Source: AWTP1-13 sp963775835 (GTDB lineage: Bacteria; Pseudomonadota; Alphaproteobacteria; Rhizobiales; Hyphomicrobiaceae). From it: DNA of 64,000 nucleotides. This document shows positions 1 through 8,933 of this stretch, piece by piece. How positions within the stretch are numbered: position 1 is the first letter of the stretch; every line of letters begins with the position of its first letter. The notes beneath the pieces were generated by a model that was given only the letters and a program-made list of their open reading frames with translations, was not told the DNA's origin and made no database searches. Position numbers and translations under genes: made by a program. Location: NCBI GenBank assembly GCA_963775835.1, contig CAVZKV010000012.1, positions 640,387-704,386 on the forward strand, written 5' to 3'.

Positions 1-883
1 TTTTGGCGAGCATGTCCGCGCTCATCCCGTACTCGGCCGCGCGGTTCTTCATTTCATAGTAGGTGACGAGATTGGCGATCAGATACATGCCTTTGGACGC
101 CATCAGCTTGGCCGACGCCTCATCGATCAGATTGCCGTGCTCGATGGTGCGCACGCCGGCCCGCGCGGCGCGCGTGATCGCCTCGGCACTATAGGCATGC
201 GCGCAGACGTAGCGCCCGAAGGCATGCGCCTCCTCGACCGCGGCGGCCACCTCCTCGGGCGAGAACTGCAGGCTGTCGAGGGGATCGTAGGGGGAGGCGA
301 CCCCGCCCGACATCATGATTTTCACCTGATCGCAGCCCTGGCGCATCTCCTCGCGCACCGCCTTGCGCACTTCGGCGACGCCATCGGCCAGCCCCATGGC
401 GAAATGCAGGGCGTCGCAACAGTGACAGCGGGTCCCGTGATCGGTGCGGCGGCGGCCGTCGCTGTGGCCGCCGGTGGGCCCCAAGGCCTTGCCGGCGATG
501 AACAACCGGGGCCCCGGCAGCAGCCATGTGTCGACGGCCTCTTTCAGCCCCCAATCGGCGCCGCCGGTGTCGCGCACGCTGGTAAAGCCGCGGTCGAGCA
601 TGTTGCGCATCAGCACCGCGGCGCGCGCCGTCATCAAGGTCAACGGCATATTCTCGAGCCGCGGTAGCGACACCTCCGAGAGCACGACGTGCACATGGCT
701 GTCGATCAGGCCCGGCATCAGGGTCTTCTTGCCGCAATCGATCACGCTGGCAGCCGGGGCCTTGATGGGCTTGGCCGAGATCTCCTTGATATATTCGCCT
801 TCGACCAGCAATTCGTGGCCACCCTGCAGCTCGTCGCTTTCGGGGTCGAGCAGCTCAAAGTTCTTGAAATGGTATTGCGTCAT
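1..883 (-). CDS. Amidohydrolase family protein (3' end beyond window)
   Basis: Metal-dependent amidohydrolase of the imidazolonepropionase/prolidase-like type. The start at 883 gives MTQYHFKNFELLDPESDEL, then the usual small N-terminal beta domain and the first metal motif in MPGLIDSHVHVV, about residues 65-76. A central GGHSDGRR segment and the HGNLIDEASAKLM segment near the edge carry later His ligands. About 294 residues are visible and the C-terminus lies outside the window. It is the last gene of the leftward operon holding a GAF protein and a complete Liv-type transporter, so its substrate is probably what that transporter imports. The substrate cannot be read from sequence; this subgroup includes dipeptidases and hydrolases of cyclic amides. 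Confidence 0.85.
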   Translation of the reverse strand, partial: MTQYHFKNFELLDPESDELQGGHELLVEGEYIKEISAKPIKAPAASVIDCGKKTLMPGLIDSHVHVVLSEVSLPRLENMPLTLMTARAAVLMRNMLDRGFTSVRDTGGADWGLKEAVDTWLLPGPRLFIAGKALGPTGGHSDGRRRTDHGTRCHCCDALHFAMGLADGVAEVRKAVREEMRQGCDQVKIMMSGGVASPYDPLDSLQFSPEEVAAAVEEAHAFGRYVCAHAYSAEAITRAARAGVRTIEHGNLIDEASAKLMASKGMYLIANLVTYYEMKNRAAEYGMSADMLAK

Positions 884-935
884 CGCGCTCTCCCCTTTGC
901 CGCAGCCGCGAGCATCGGTAAATTGCGCCACCGCG

Positions 936-1451
936 TCAATTGCCGCAGCTGATCAGCGCCGGCACCATCAGACCGGCCAGCATCTTGGCGGAAGCGATCT
1001 CGGCGGGGCCGTACATGCCTTCCTCGCCACACAGATTGAGGGTACCGAGCCGGCGCGATGCGTAGCGGATCGGCACGTTGAGAATGGCGCTGATGCCGAG
1101 CGAGAAGATCAGCTCGTGGTCGAAGAAGGCCGCGCGCACCTCCTCCCGCGTCGCCGCCAAGAAAACCTCGCCCTTTTCCATGGCGCCATGGCTGACCGTG
1201 ATCTTATCGAGCGGCTTGCGACCGCCGACCGGGTAGGCCTTCTCGTCGCTGGAGTAGAGGCGCTCAACGGCGCCCTCGGCCTCGAGATAGCGCAGGACGG
1301 TGAACAGGCGCCAGCCCACGGTCTCGGCCGCAATCCGTTCGACCTCGCGATAAATTTCGCGCACATCGGCGCCGTCGGCCGTGCGCTGGGCGAGGGCGGC
1401 GACGTCGGCCATCTCCAAGCCGCGCTTGGTCTTGAGCGTGGGGTTTGTCAT
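936..1451 (-). CDS. GAF domain-containing protein
   Basis: A 171-residue stand-alone GAF-fold protein. A short N-terminal helix region is followed by a GAF core at about residues 40-165, visible in the stretch FSLGISAILNVPIRYASRRL and the following GTLNLCGEE, which is the typical central sheet of GAF domains. No enzymatic or DNA-binding domain is attached. It begins 12 bases after the LivM stop and precedes the amidohydrolase, so it is co-transcribed with the transporter. Similar small GAF proteins occur in catabolic operons with LivHMGF-type transporters. A ligand-sensing or small-molecule-binding role is inferred only from the fold and the context. Confidence 0.8.
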   Translation of the reverse strand: MTNPTLKTKRGLEMADVAALAQRTADGADVREIYREVERIAAETVGWRLFTVLRYLEAEGAVERLYSSDEKAYPVGGRKPLDKITVSHGAMEKGEVFLAATREEVRAAFFDHELIFSLGISAILNVPIRYASRRLGTLNLCGEEGMYGPAEIASAKMLAGLMVPALISCGN

Positions 1452-1463
1452 TTTCCCTCCTGA

Positions 1464-2399
1464 TCAGATGCGACTTGCCGCCGGCGCCGCGCCGGTGGCG
1501 GTCAGCGGTGGCGGCTCGATGTGCTCGGGCAGCAACCCCTTGGCGTAAAAACGCAAAATTAAGAGCAAGGCCACGGAAATGGCGAGCTCGCGTACGGCCG
1601 CCGCTTGCACGGCACTAAGGCCCGGGATCAGCGGCGCCAGGAAGCGCGTCGACTCGAGAAAGAAAACCACCAGCACGGCGCCCAGCACGGCTCCCTTGCT
1701 GTTGCCGAGCCCGCCGGTCAAGAGCGAGAGCTTGACGTAGAGCGTCAACAGCGGTGCGAACAGGTCGGGTGCGATGTAGCTCGTGAAATGACCATAGAGC
1801 GCGCCCGCCAGCCCAAGCGCGGCGGTGCCGAAGGCAAAAGCCTTGACCTTGAACAAGACGACATTCTTGCCGGCGAAGCGCGCGATCTCCTCATCGTCGC
1901 GAATGGCCCGCAGCACCCGGCCGAACGGCGAGTTGACCAGACGATCGACCAGAAAGAACAGGATGACGACGGCCGCAACCACAATGCCGAGGTAGAGGAG
2001 ATTGAACAGGTGCGGCCCGAGTTCCGCGCGAAAGGGGCCCGGAATGCCCGAGAGGCCGTCGGTGCCATTGGCGATCCACAGCTCGTTTGACATGACGATG
2101 CGCAGGCTCTCGGCAAAGCCAAGCGTGACGATCGCCAGATAGTCCCCTCTAAGGTGCACCGTGATCAAAGCCACCAGCACGCCGACGACGGCTGCCAGCA
2201 GCGTTCCCGCCGCCACCCCGACGGCGATCGGTGCCCCCAACTTGAGCGTGATCAGCCCGGAGACGTAGGCGCCGACCGCAAAGAAGCCGACCAGACCGAG
2301 GTTGATCAACCCGGCCATGCCCCAAATCACGTTCATACCGAGCGCCATCAGGGCATAGACGCCGGCCGTGACCGCGATGGCGACGAGGTAGTGCTCCAT
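1464..2399 (-). CDS. livM: Branched-chain amino acid-type ABC transporter permease LivM
   Basis: Inner-membrane permease of the HAAT/Liv ABC family, 311 residues with about eight to ten hydrophobic segments. The LivM hallmark is present: the cytoplasmic loop with FGRVLRAIRDDEEIARFAG, followed by FKVKAFAFGTAALGLAGALYG. The N-terminal segment MALGMNVIWGMAGLINLGLVG is also typical. The start at 2399 is supported by a strong GAGGAGGGG ribosome site seven bases upstream. It lies 9 bases after LivH and works with LivH, LivG, LivF and the binding protein of the same operon. The substrate need not be a branched-chain amino acid; the surrounding hydrolases suggest an amide or other small organic acid. 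Confidence 0.93.
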   Translation of the reverse strand: MEHYLVAIAVTAGVYALMALGMNVIWGMAGLINLGLVGFFAVGAYVSGLITLKLGAPIAVGVAAGTLLAAVVGVLVALITVHLRGDYLAIVTLGFAESLRIVMSNELWIANGTDGLSGIPGPFRAELGPHLFNLLYLGIVVAAVVILFFLVDRLVNSPFGRVLRAIRDDEEIARFAGKNVVLFKVKAFAFGTAALGLAGALYGHFTSYIAPDLFAPLLTLYVKLSLLTGGLGNSKGAVLGAVLVVFFLESTRFLAPLIPGLSAVQAAAVRELAISVALLLILRFYAKGLLPEHIEPPPLTATGAAPAASRI

Positions 2400-2408
2400 T
2401 GCCCCTCC

Positions 2409-3269
2409 TCAATAGGCCCTGGCGCCCAGAATGCCGCGCGGCCGCAAGGTCAAGACCACCAGGATGGCGAGAAAACCGACGGCGCTGCGGTAGGCCGGCG
2501 ACAGGATCAGCAAGCTCAGTTCCTCGCCGACGCCCACGAGCAAGGCCCCGACGAGCGCGCCCGGTAGGCTGCCGAGGCCGCCGACCACGGCGGCGGCGAA
2601 AATCGACAGAATGCTCTTGAAGCCCACCAGGGGATCGATGGTGGTATCGAGACCGATCAGCATCCCACCAAGACCGGCGAGGCCCATGGCCACGAATGAT
2701 ACCAGACGCGCCACCATGTCGGCGTTGATGCCCTTGATCGAGGCCAGCATCGGATTGTCGGCAAAGGCCCGCATTGCCCGGCCGGTGCGGGTAAAGAAAA
2801 GAAACGCGAACAGCAACGCCATGGCGATCAGCGCGATGGCAAGGTTCTCCAGTTGCTGCGGCGAGATCCTGAGCCCGCCCACGACCCAATCGCGCCGGAT
2901 CGGCAGGTCGTAGCCCCTGAGTTCGTTGCCGAACAGGAGGCGAACGCAGTTTTCGAGCGCGATGGTGAGGGCGATTGAGCCGATGGCCGTGGTGATGAAG
3001 CCCGCGGCCCGAAACGGCTTGAGGATGAACTCGTCCGAGAGGACGCCGACGAGCCCCGCCACCACAAAGGCGGCCAGCAGCGACGGGACCACCGGCCAGG
3101 TCAGCCAGACATTGGCGAGGAAGCCGGCGAAGGCGCCGATGGTCATATGCGAGGCGAGCGCAAAGTTCGTAAAACGCAGCACGGCAAAGATGGCCGTCAG
3201 CCCGATCGCCGGCACCGCCAGGATGGTTCCCGACATCAACCCGTTGAGGATCAGCTGCGTTACCTGCAT
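2409..3269 (-). CDS. livH: Branched-chain amino acid-type ABC transporter permease LivH
   Basis: Partner permease of LivM, 286 residues. It shows the LivH N-terminus LILNGLMSGTILAVPAIGLT and the central segment GRAMRAFADNPMLASIKGIN, the cytoplasmic coupling loop contacting the ATPases. The C-terminal half contains VGFKSILSIFAAAVVGGLGS, the conserved end-loop of Liv permeases. The gene lies between the binding protein (52 bases upstream) and LivM in the leftward operon. No strong ribosome site is seen before the ATG at 3269, so the start is chosen from family length and N-terminal similarity. Confidence 0.92.
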   Translation of the reverse strand: MQVTQLILNGLMSGTILAVPAIGLTAIFAVLRFTNFALASHMTIGAFAGFLANVWLTWPVVPSLLAAFVVAGLVGVLSDEFILKPFRAAGFITTAIGSIALTIALENCVRLLFGNELRGYDLPIRRDWVVGGLRISPQQLENLAIALIAMALLFAFLFFTRTGRAMRAFADNPMLASIKGINADMVARLVSFVAMGLAGLGGMLIGLDTTIDPLVGFKSILSIFAAAVVGGLGSLPGALVGALLVGVGEELSLLILSPAYRSAVGFLAILVVLTLRPRGILGARAY

Positions 3270-3321
3270 ACGCTTAACGGCCGCCGAGCATCAGGCAGGA
3301 ATGCGGTTGCGCCCAAGTTGG

Positions 3322-4515
3322 CTAGACGACCTTGAGAAAGCGCAATTTACCGTCGACCACCTCCATGTAGCGGAAGCGGCAACCCTGAATGTCGCCAATA
3401 TCGGTGAAGTCGCAGGGGCCGGAGGCGCCCTCGTAGTTGATTTCCTTGCCCTGGGCGAGCAGCTGCAAGCCGTCGACCGCGCTATAGACCTTCTCGCCCG
3501 CCCCCTGAGAGATCTTGCGCACGTTCTCCTTCAGCGCCGCGCCGGTTGCCTCCTTCGCCTTGGCCAACGTCAGGATCACCAGGCTCGCCCAATCGGTGGC
3601 CTGCGCCTCGTAGGAATCCGGTTCGGCGATGCCGAGCCGCGCCGCGGTCAAGGTGAAGGCCTTGCCCTCGATGTCGGCCGACGGTTGGCCGGTGTAGGTG
3701 CCGGCCGACACCTCGGGCGGAATGCTATCGAGCGTCTTCTGCGGCACGGCGTAGGACTGGCAGAACTTGGCTAGGTTGATGTTGGCCTTGAAGAGATCGC
3801 GCAGCAACACCACGGTGTCCGGCGCATAGCCGTTGAGGTAGAGAAAATCCGGATCCGAGCGCATCGCCTGGTCGACCTCCGAGCGGTAGGTCGGCTTGTC
3901 CTTCTCGTAGATGACGTGCGCCACCACCCCGGCGCCCTTACTCTTGAGGACATTGTCCAGGTGCTCCTTGGTCGACAGCGCGAACGGTGCTTGGATGCCG
4001 ATCACGGCCACCTTTTTCTTGCCCATGCCGGCGATGAACTCCGCATGCGCGGTCGCCTGCAGCTTGGAGGTGGGCTGCGTGCGAATGATGTAGCCCTGAT
4101 GCGGCAGCTGGGTGATGGAGTTTGCGCCGGAGACCGTGCACAGAAACGTTTTCGATTCCCAGCACACGGGCGCCACGGCGCTCGTTACCGCCGAGGCCCA
4201 AGTGCCCATGATGACCGGCACCTTGTTGACCTCGATCAGCTTACGGGCGGCGCGCACGGCGGCCTCAGGATTGGTCTGATCGTCCTCGATGATGGTTTCA
4301 ATTTTGCGGCCGAGAACGCCACCGCTCTTGTTGACCTCATTGATCACGGCCTCGATGGCCTTGAGCATGCGCGGGCCGTCCTGTCCGCCCGCCCCCGTCA
4401 ACGGCGTCAGGATGCCGAACTTGATGGGATCGGCCTGGGCAGAGGCAGGGATCGGCGTTGCGGCAATGGCCGCGGCGGCCCCCTTGATCAGGGCGCGACG
4501 TGTCGTTGCTGTCAT
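3322..4515 (-). CDS. ABC transporter substrate-binding protein (Leu/Ile/Val-binding family)
   Basis: Periplasmic solute-binding protein of the type I Liv/amide family, 397 residues. The start at 4515 begins MTATTRRALIKGAAAAIAAT, a twin-arginine-like leader ending near PIPASAQA; the reading frame is open further upstream, but those codons have no leader character. The mature part begins PIKFGILTPLTGAGGQDGPR and continues with the family segment GGVLGRKIETIIEDDQTNPE. It lies between LivF and LivH, so it presumably supplies substrate to this operon's permeases. Family members bind amino acids, amides, urea or aromatic acids; the ligand here is unknown. Confidence 0.92.
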   Translation of the reverse strand: MTATTRRALIKGAAAAIAATPIPASAQADPIKFGILTPLTGAGGQDGPRMLKAIEAVINEVNKSGGVLGRKIETIIEDDQTNPEAAVRAARKLIEVNKVPVIMGTWASAVTSAVAPVCWESKTFLCTVSGANSITQLPHQGYIIRTQPTSKLQATAHAEFIAGMGKKKVAVIGIQAPFALSTKEHLDNVLKSKGAGVVAHVIYEKDKPTYRSEVDQAMRSDPDFLYLNGYAPDTVVLLRDLFKANINLAKFCQSYAVPQKTLDSIPPEVSAGTYTGQPSADIEGKAFTLTAARLGIAEPDSYEAQATDWASLVILTLAKAKEATGAALKENVRKISQGAGEKVYSAVDGLQLLAQGKEINYEGASGPCDFTDIGDIQGCRFRYMEVVDGKLRFLKVV

Positions 4516-4573
4516 GGCAAACCCCCTGGCAAATGCCCGAAAAAACTGGATCCTCGAAAATACTAGGCCGATG

Positions 4574-5281
4574 TCAGGCCCCGAGAAAGAGCCTTCTGAT
4601 TTCCGGATCGGCGGCCAGCGCGCGGGCGGCACCGGTGCGGCTGTTTTTGCCGTCGACCAAAATGTAGGCCCGGTCGGCGATGGCCAGCGCCTCGCTGGCA
4701 TTTTGCTCCACGATCGCCACGGCAATACCATCCTTGTGGATCTCGGCAACGGCGTCGAACAGGCGCTCGGCGGCGCGCGGCGAGAGGCCCGCGGAGGGTT
4801 CATCGAGCAGCAACACGACGGGTTCCACCATCAGCGCCATCGCCATGGCCAGCATTTGCCGCTCGCCGCCGGAGAGCGCGCGGGCGGCCTGGCGCTGCTT
4901 ATCGGCAAGCACCGGAAAGCGCGCCAGCACGCTCTCGATGCGGCGGGCCGCCGCCTTGCGGTCGATGTAGCCGCCGATCTCCAGGTTCTCGCGCACCGAT
5001 AGGGTGGGAAAGACGTTGAACTCCTGCGGCACGTAAGCAAGACCAAGGCGCGAGATCTCGCGCGCCGGTAGGCCGGAAATCTCGCGCCCCTCGAGCCTCA
5101 CGCTCCCGACTTTCAGGCTGAGCAGGCCGGCGATGGCCTTGAGCAGCGTCGACTTGCCCGCACCATTGGGGCCAATGATGCACACGACCTCACCCGCGTG
5201 CACGACGAGATCGACGCCCTTCAGGATTTCATCCTGCGCGCCGTAGCCCGCCACCACACCGCTTGCCACCAGTAGGCTCAT
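4574..5281 (-). CDS. livF: ABC transporter ATP-binding protein LivF
   Basis: Second ATPase subunit of the Liv system, 235 residues. It carries Walker A GPNGAGKST, the signature LSGGERQML, Walker B VVLLLDEPSAGLSP and the LivF-type switch region VEQNASEAL, in which the usual His is replaced as in other LivF proteins. The length is normal for LivF. It follows LivG after a 23-base gap. With LivG it energises transport through LivH and LivM. Nothing unusual is visible. Confidence 0.94.
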   Translation of the reverse strand: MSLLVASGVVAGYGAQDEILKGVDLVVHAGEVVCIIGPNGAGKSTLLKAIAGLLSLKVGSVRLEGREISGLPAREISRLGLAYVPQEFNVFPTLSVRENLEIGGYIDRKAAARRIESVLARFPVLADKQRQAARALSGGERQMLAMAMALMVEPVVLLLDEPSAGLSPRAAERLFDAVAEIHKDGIAVAIVEQNASEALAIADRAYILVDGKNSRTGAARALAADPEIRRLFLGA

Positions 5282-5304
5282 CTTACAGCACGCCCGTTAA
5301 GCCG

Positions 5305-6078
5305 TTACAGCACGGCTGGCCGCCGACGGCCCATGTAGGCCTCCTGCACGGCCGGATCGGCCGCAACCGCCGAGAACGAGCCCTCGGCCAAACGCCGCCC
5401 CTCCGCCAGCACAATCACATGATCGCAAAGCCGCGCCACCATATCCAGGTGATGCTCGATCAACAGGATCGTTATGCCGTCGCCCGCGAGCGCTTTGAGG
5501 TGGGCGCCAATTTCGCGGGCGAGTGTTGGATTGACGCCGGCAACCGGCTCGTCGAGCAAGATCAGCTTGGGCTCGCTCATCAGAACGCGGCCAATTTCGA
5601 GCAGCTTTTTTTGCCCTCCCGACAGGTCGGACGCCGGATTGGCGAGCACCGGGTAAAGATTGAGCCGCCGGGCAATGGCGATGGCGCGGGCGACCAGCGC
5701 TTGCTCCTGGCGGCGGGCCGCGACCGGGCGCAGCAAGGCCGAAAGCAAACGCTCGCCCCGTTGCTGCGGGGCGTACAGCATCAGGTTCTCGATCACCGAC
5801 AGGCGCGGCAGGCCGCGGGCAATCTGAAAGGTGCGCGCCAAACCTCTGGTGCTGACTTGATCGGGGCGCAAGCCGGCAATATCGGCGCCGGCGAAGACGA
5901 TGCGGCCGCGGTGGGGCGGCACCACGCCGGTGATGCAATTGAAAAGCGTGGTCTTGCCGGCGCCGTTCGGGCCAATAAGGCCGGTGATGGCATGGGCCTT
6001 GACCTCAAGATCGACGCCGCTAAGGACTTCGAGGCCATAAAAGCTGCGCTCGACGCCGATCACCTGCAAGAGCGCCAT
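5305..6078 (-). CDS. livG: ABC transporter ATP-binding protein LivG
   Basis: First ATPase subunit of the Liv system, 257 residues from the ATG at 6078 (MALLQVIGVERSFYGLEVLS). The frame is open to 6150, but the extra residues do not resemble the family. It shows Walker A GPNGAGKTT, the LivG Q-loop stretch GLARTFQIARGLPRLSVIEN, the intact signature LSGGQKKLLEIGRVL, Walker B LILLDEPVAGVNP and the switch His in LIEHHLDMV. It starts 44 bases after the CocE-type hydrolase gene, so that gene probably opens the operon. Confidence 0.93.
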   Translation of the reverse strand: MALLQVIGVERSFYGLEVLSGVDLEVKAHAITGLIGPNGAGKTTLFNCITGVVPPHRGRIVFAGADIAGLRPDQVSTRGLARTFQIARGLPRLSVIENLMLYAPQQRGERLLSALLRPVAARRQEQALVARAIAIARRLNLYPVLANPASDLSGGQKKLLEIGRVLMSEPKLILLDEPVAGVNPTLAREIGAHLKALAGDGITILLIEHHLDMVARLCDHVIVLAEGRRLAEGSFSAVAADPAVQEAYMGRRRPAVL

Positions 6079-6122
6079 GCCATCCCCCGGATCCGTAGCC
6101 CATGTCGCCCGTCGGTTACCGG

Positions 6123-7952
6123 TCATCGACATGAGGGCAGGGCCAAGCACGATGGCCGCCCCACACCGTGATGGATCCGCAGCGACGGCGGTCGGCCGTG
6201 GGGCACCTGCACCACGTGATCGGCGTCGGCCCCGGAGATGGCAAGGCGCACGCGGCTACCGGCGCGGAAGGTCCAGGCGACCGGCAGCAGCGCAAAGGTC
6301 ATTTCCACTGCTTTGCCCGGCGGAAGCGTTGCCGCATCCGCACGCGCGAACGTGCGCCAGGGCCAAGTCGTGCGGTGGTGGGCGGGACAGGGCGCGGTTT
6401 TTCGGTGCAGCGCGCGCAAGGCGCCCTCGGTGACATAGCGGCAAGAACCGTCCGGAGCCACCTCTTCCAGGTAGACGTGGAGCGCCGCATCTGGCTGATC
6501 GGCCTCGAGCCACAGCGTCACCAGCGCATGGCCTGCCAGCAACAGCGGCTGCTGCAGGGGCGCGGAGGTGTAGAGCAGCAGGGCCGCATCGCGCCCGTGC
6601 CAGTCGGCGTAGTATTGCGGCGTGTCGATGGCGGCGATGCGTTCATAACGCGTCATGTGCCCGCTGCCGAAGGCGAAGGAGACCTTGTAGGCGTCGTGGC
6701 TTGAGGCGCGCGGGGCCTCGACAAGGGTGCCCGCGGAGGACAGGTAGAGCGTTCGCGTACTGGTCTGGGGCGGCCAGCCCTGGGCCGCGGCCCAGCGCTC
6801 ATCGCCGAGCGCGAAGTAGTGCACGGGCGCCTCGCGCTCAAGTCCCGTCGGCAAGCCCATCAGATAGTGATCGAAAAAACGCAACACCTCGGCGGCCAGG
6901 GGAAACTCGGGTTCCTGGCGGGCGCGCCAAGGCGAACCATTGACACGGGCGCCATGATCCCAGGGCCCGAGCAGTAAATGCTGTCGTTTGCTGTTGAGGG
7001 TGAGAAAACGCGCGATGGCCCCGTTGGCGTAGCCGGCACCGTCGTACCAGCCGGAAACCGAATAGACCGCGACGCTGCGATCGACGCCGTCATAGTAGCC
7101 GTAGGGACTGAAGGAGGCCGGCGTGATGGCCGGATCGGACGCCAGCGCGTCGTCGCTGAAGCGGAACTCGCGGATGAATTCCGTCATCCGGAAGTTGCCG
7201 CGATGCTCGGCGACGGCGGCGCGCACGAGTTCGCCCTCGGGATCATCGTCGACGGGCTGCGGGCCGGCGAGGTTCGGATCCTTGAAGTAGGCAAACTTTC
7301 CCAACAGATCGCGGCGGTCTTGGTCGAGCGCCAGCATCAGCTCGTCATAGGTCTCGGCCAAGCGGTTGAGGAGGAGGCCGCCGGGGTAGTAATGGTCCGA
7401 ATAGGTGTCCCAAACGGCAAACAGCGGAGCAATGGCTTTCACGGCCCGATGCCCGGTGCTCGCCAGGAAATCGGCGGCCGCGCCGACGTAGGAGATGCCG
7501 GTGGCGCCAAGCGATCCATTCGACCACGGCTGCCGCACGACCCAATCGGCAATCTCTGCATAGTCCTGGCGCTCGGCCGGGGAGCGGAAGCTGTCGCGCG
7601 TGCCGAAACTTGCACCGGTACCGCGCACGTCGCACACCACCACCGCATAGCCGCGCGGAACGAACAGGTCACGCCACTTGCCGGCGTTGGGACTGGCCTC
7701 GGTGTCGGCCGGCGCGCCCGCTGCCAGCCTGAACCGGCGATAATAGGGTGTGAATATCAAAATGGTCGGCAGCGCGGAGCCCGGCGCCGCCCCCGCTTGC
7801 GGCAAATAGACGTCGATGGCGAGGCGGCAGCCATCGCGCATGCGAACATAGTGCGAAGAGGGTCGTCCCACGCCAAACGCGGCGGGGCGCGCCTCGATGT
7901 AGGCGGCCGGCGAAACGCGCCAGCCCTCACCGGATTTGACCGCATCAGCCAC
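6123..7952 (-). CDS. CocE/NonD family hydrolase (X-Pro dipeptidyl-peptidase S15 fold)
   Basis: Alpha/beta hydrolase with a C-terminal jelly-roll domain, about 609 residues. The family start motif YVRMRDGCRLAIDVYLP is near residue 40, the nucleophile elbow is GISYVG (Ser about 154), the acid is in GWYDG (Asp about 304) and the His is in PWDHG (about 333), giving a complete predicted triad. The jelly-roll region includes LLLYTSAPLQQPLLLAGHA. The GTG at 7952 is preferred because GAAGGGG lies eight bases upstream; the frame stays open to 8279, but that extension is proline/arginine-rich and unlike the family. Members hydrolyse esters, amides or acyl side chains. It probably opens the operon that continues into the Liv transporter, so its product or substrate may be the transported compound. 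Confidence 0.88.
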   Translation of the reverse strand: MADAVKSGEGWRVSPAAYIEARPAAFGVGRPSSHYVRMRDGCRLAIDVYLPQAGAAPGSALPTILIFTPYYRRFRLAAGAPADTEASPNAGKWRDLFVPRGYAVVVCDVRGTGASFGTRDSFRSPAERQDYAEIADWVVRQPWSNGSLGATGISYVGAAADFLASTGHRAVKAIAPLFAVWDTYSDHYYPGGLLLNRLAETYDELMLALDQDRRDLLGKFAYFKDPNLAGPQPVDDDPEGELVRAAVAEHRGNFRMTEFIREFRFSDDALASDPAITPASFSPYGYYDGVDRSVAVYSVSGWYDGAGYANGAIARFLTLNSKRQHLLLGPWDHGARVNGSPWRARQEPEFPLAAEVLRFFDHYLMGLPTGLEREAPVHYFALGDERWAAAQGWPPQTSTRTLYLSSAGTLVEAPRASSHDAYKVSFAFGSGHMTRYERIAAIDTPQYYADWHGRDAALLLYTSAPLQQPLLLAGHALVTLWLEADQPDAALHVYLEEVAPDGSCRYVTEGALRALHRKTAPCPAHHRTTWPWRTFARADAATLPPGKAVEMTFALLPVAWTFRAGSRVRLAISGADADHVVQVPHGRPPSLRIHHGVGRPSCLALPSCR

Positions 7953-8152
7953 CGAAAACGCCCCTTCAGTTGGGTCACCGACGGCGCAATTCTTCCGCAC
8001 AGGCTTGGCGATGTCACGCCCTGCCTCAGGCGCACCCGCTTTTTCCTCGGCGGCCGTGACGTGCGCCGTGTTGGGATAGCCGCCCTCGGCGGACGAGGAT
8101 GCCCGGCGGGGGTGCGGGCGGGATGGCCTTGAGGGCCGCTCAGGCGCGCGCG

Positions 8153-8392
8153 TCAGTGGGCGTCGGCGCGCCGGTGCGGCAGGTGGACGGCGCGGGTTGC
8201 AGCAAACGGGGTCGCCGGCGCCGGCACGGGTTTGAGGTAGGCATCTTTCAGGGCATGCTGCCGGCCGCAGATCGTGCACCTGAGGCTATCGGTCTGCTGG
8301 GCGAGGTCGATCAGCGCCTCGGCATCGATCCAGAGGCCGGTCACGACCTCGCACTGCCGCGTTGTACACCAGATGGTGAGAACCGAGGTCAT
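8153..8392 (-). CDS. Small zinc-ribbon-like protein
   Basis: A 79-residue cytoplasmic protein starting MTSVLTIWCTTRQCEVVTGL. It has two Cys pairs: Cys9 with Cys14, and CTIC at 39-42 in the stretch LRCTICGRQHALKDAYL. This resembles the short zinc-ribbon-like proteins common in rhizobia and relatives, whose second half reads CPxCGxxH. The start was placed at this Met because the residues upstream in the same frame are low-complexity and Pro/Arg-rich. A guanine-rich repeat lies about 90 bases upstream. Zinc binding is inferred from Cys spacing; no function is known to me. Confidence 0.62.
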   Translation of the reverse strand: MTSVLTIWCTTRQCEVVTGLWIDAEALIDLAQQTDSLRCTICGRQHALKDAYLKPVPAPATPFAATRAVHLPHRRADAH

Positions 8393-8478
8393 GGCATGGT
8401 CTCCGTCCCGCAAGATAAGCGTCGAGGGGACGGTTTGTGAATCCAACAATTCCGCGCCGCAGCATTGGCGGTGCGGCC

Positions 8479-8540
8479 AGGGTGAGGGGCGGGTGAGGGG
8501 CGGGTGAGGGGTGGGTGAGGAGCGGGGTGAGGGGCGGGTC
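8479..8540 (+). repeat. G-rich direct repeat (GGGTGAGGGGC units)
   Basis: About five imperfect copies of an 11-base G-rich unit lie in the intergenic space upstream of the small zinc-ribbon gene. Runs of three or four G separated by short loops fit a G-quadruplex pattern on the plus strand. No gene is predicted across it. Confidence 0.75.
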
Positions 8541-8627
8541 AGGACGGGCTTGGCAATCGCGCCGCCGCTGCCGCCCGCGAGCGCCTCAGGCCAAGCATTG
8601 GCCGTACTGATGGCGGGATGGCGGCCC

Positions 8628-8933
8628 TTACTTCTTGTCGAGAAGGATGCGCGCCCGACCGGTGATCGTCTTTTGCACCACTTCGGCAAACTTGTGCAGT
8701 AACCAAGGCAGGGTGACCTCGAGACGGACGCTCTCGCCACCAACCTCAACATTGCCCGCGGCGGCCTGACCCAACGCCCGCACGCGGAAATCGAGGCGAT
8801 CATCAGACCAGATCTCTTGCTCCACTTTGAGCACGGGGAAATTCTGCGCCGCCGTGCCGAGCGCGGGCTTGAGGCGGCGTAAGGCCTCGTCCTTGCCGAG
8901 CTTGTGCGGGATGATGATGACAAGCGGTTCCAT
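8628..8933 (-). CDS. Polyhydroxyalkanoic acid system family protein
   Basis: A 101-residue protein beginning MEPLVIIIPHKLGKDEALRR. It matches the small family found at PHA granule loci: an N-terminal strand with the HxLGxxEAxxR pattern, a middle part WSDDRLDFRVRALGQAAAGN and the end VTLPWLLHKFAEVVQKTI. The start at 8933 has GGGAGG six bases upstream, which decides against the Met seven codons earlier. The family is thought to be associated with polyhydroxyalkanoate granules, but its biochemical role is not established. No PHA synthase gene lies nearby. Confidence 0.72.
   Translation of the reverse strand: MEPLVIIIPHKLGKDEALRRLKPALGTAAQNFPVLKVEQEIWSDDRLDFRVRALGQAAAGNVEVGGESVRLEVTLPWLLHKFAEVVQKTITGRARILLDKK

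Noticed and set aside
6123..8279. Full 718-codon version of the CocE-type hydrolase
   Set aside because: The first 109 codons are Pro/Arg-rich without similarity, while GTG at 7952 has a strong ribosome site and gives the usual length.
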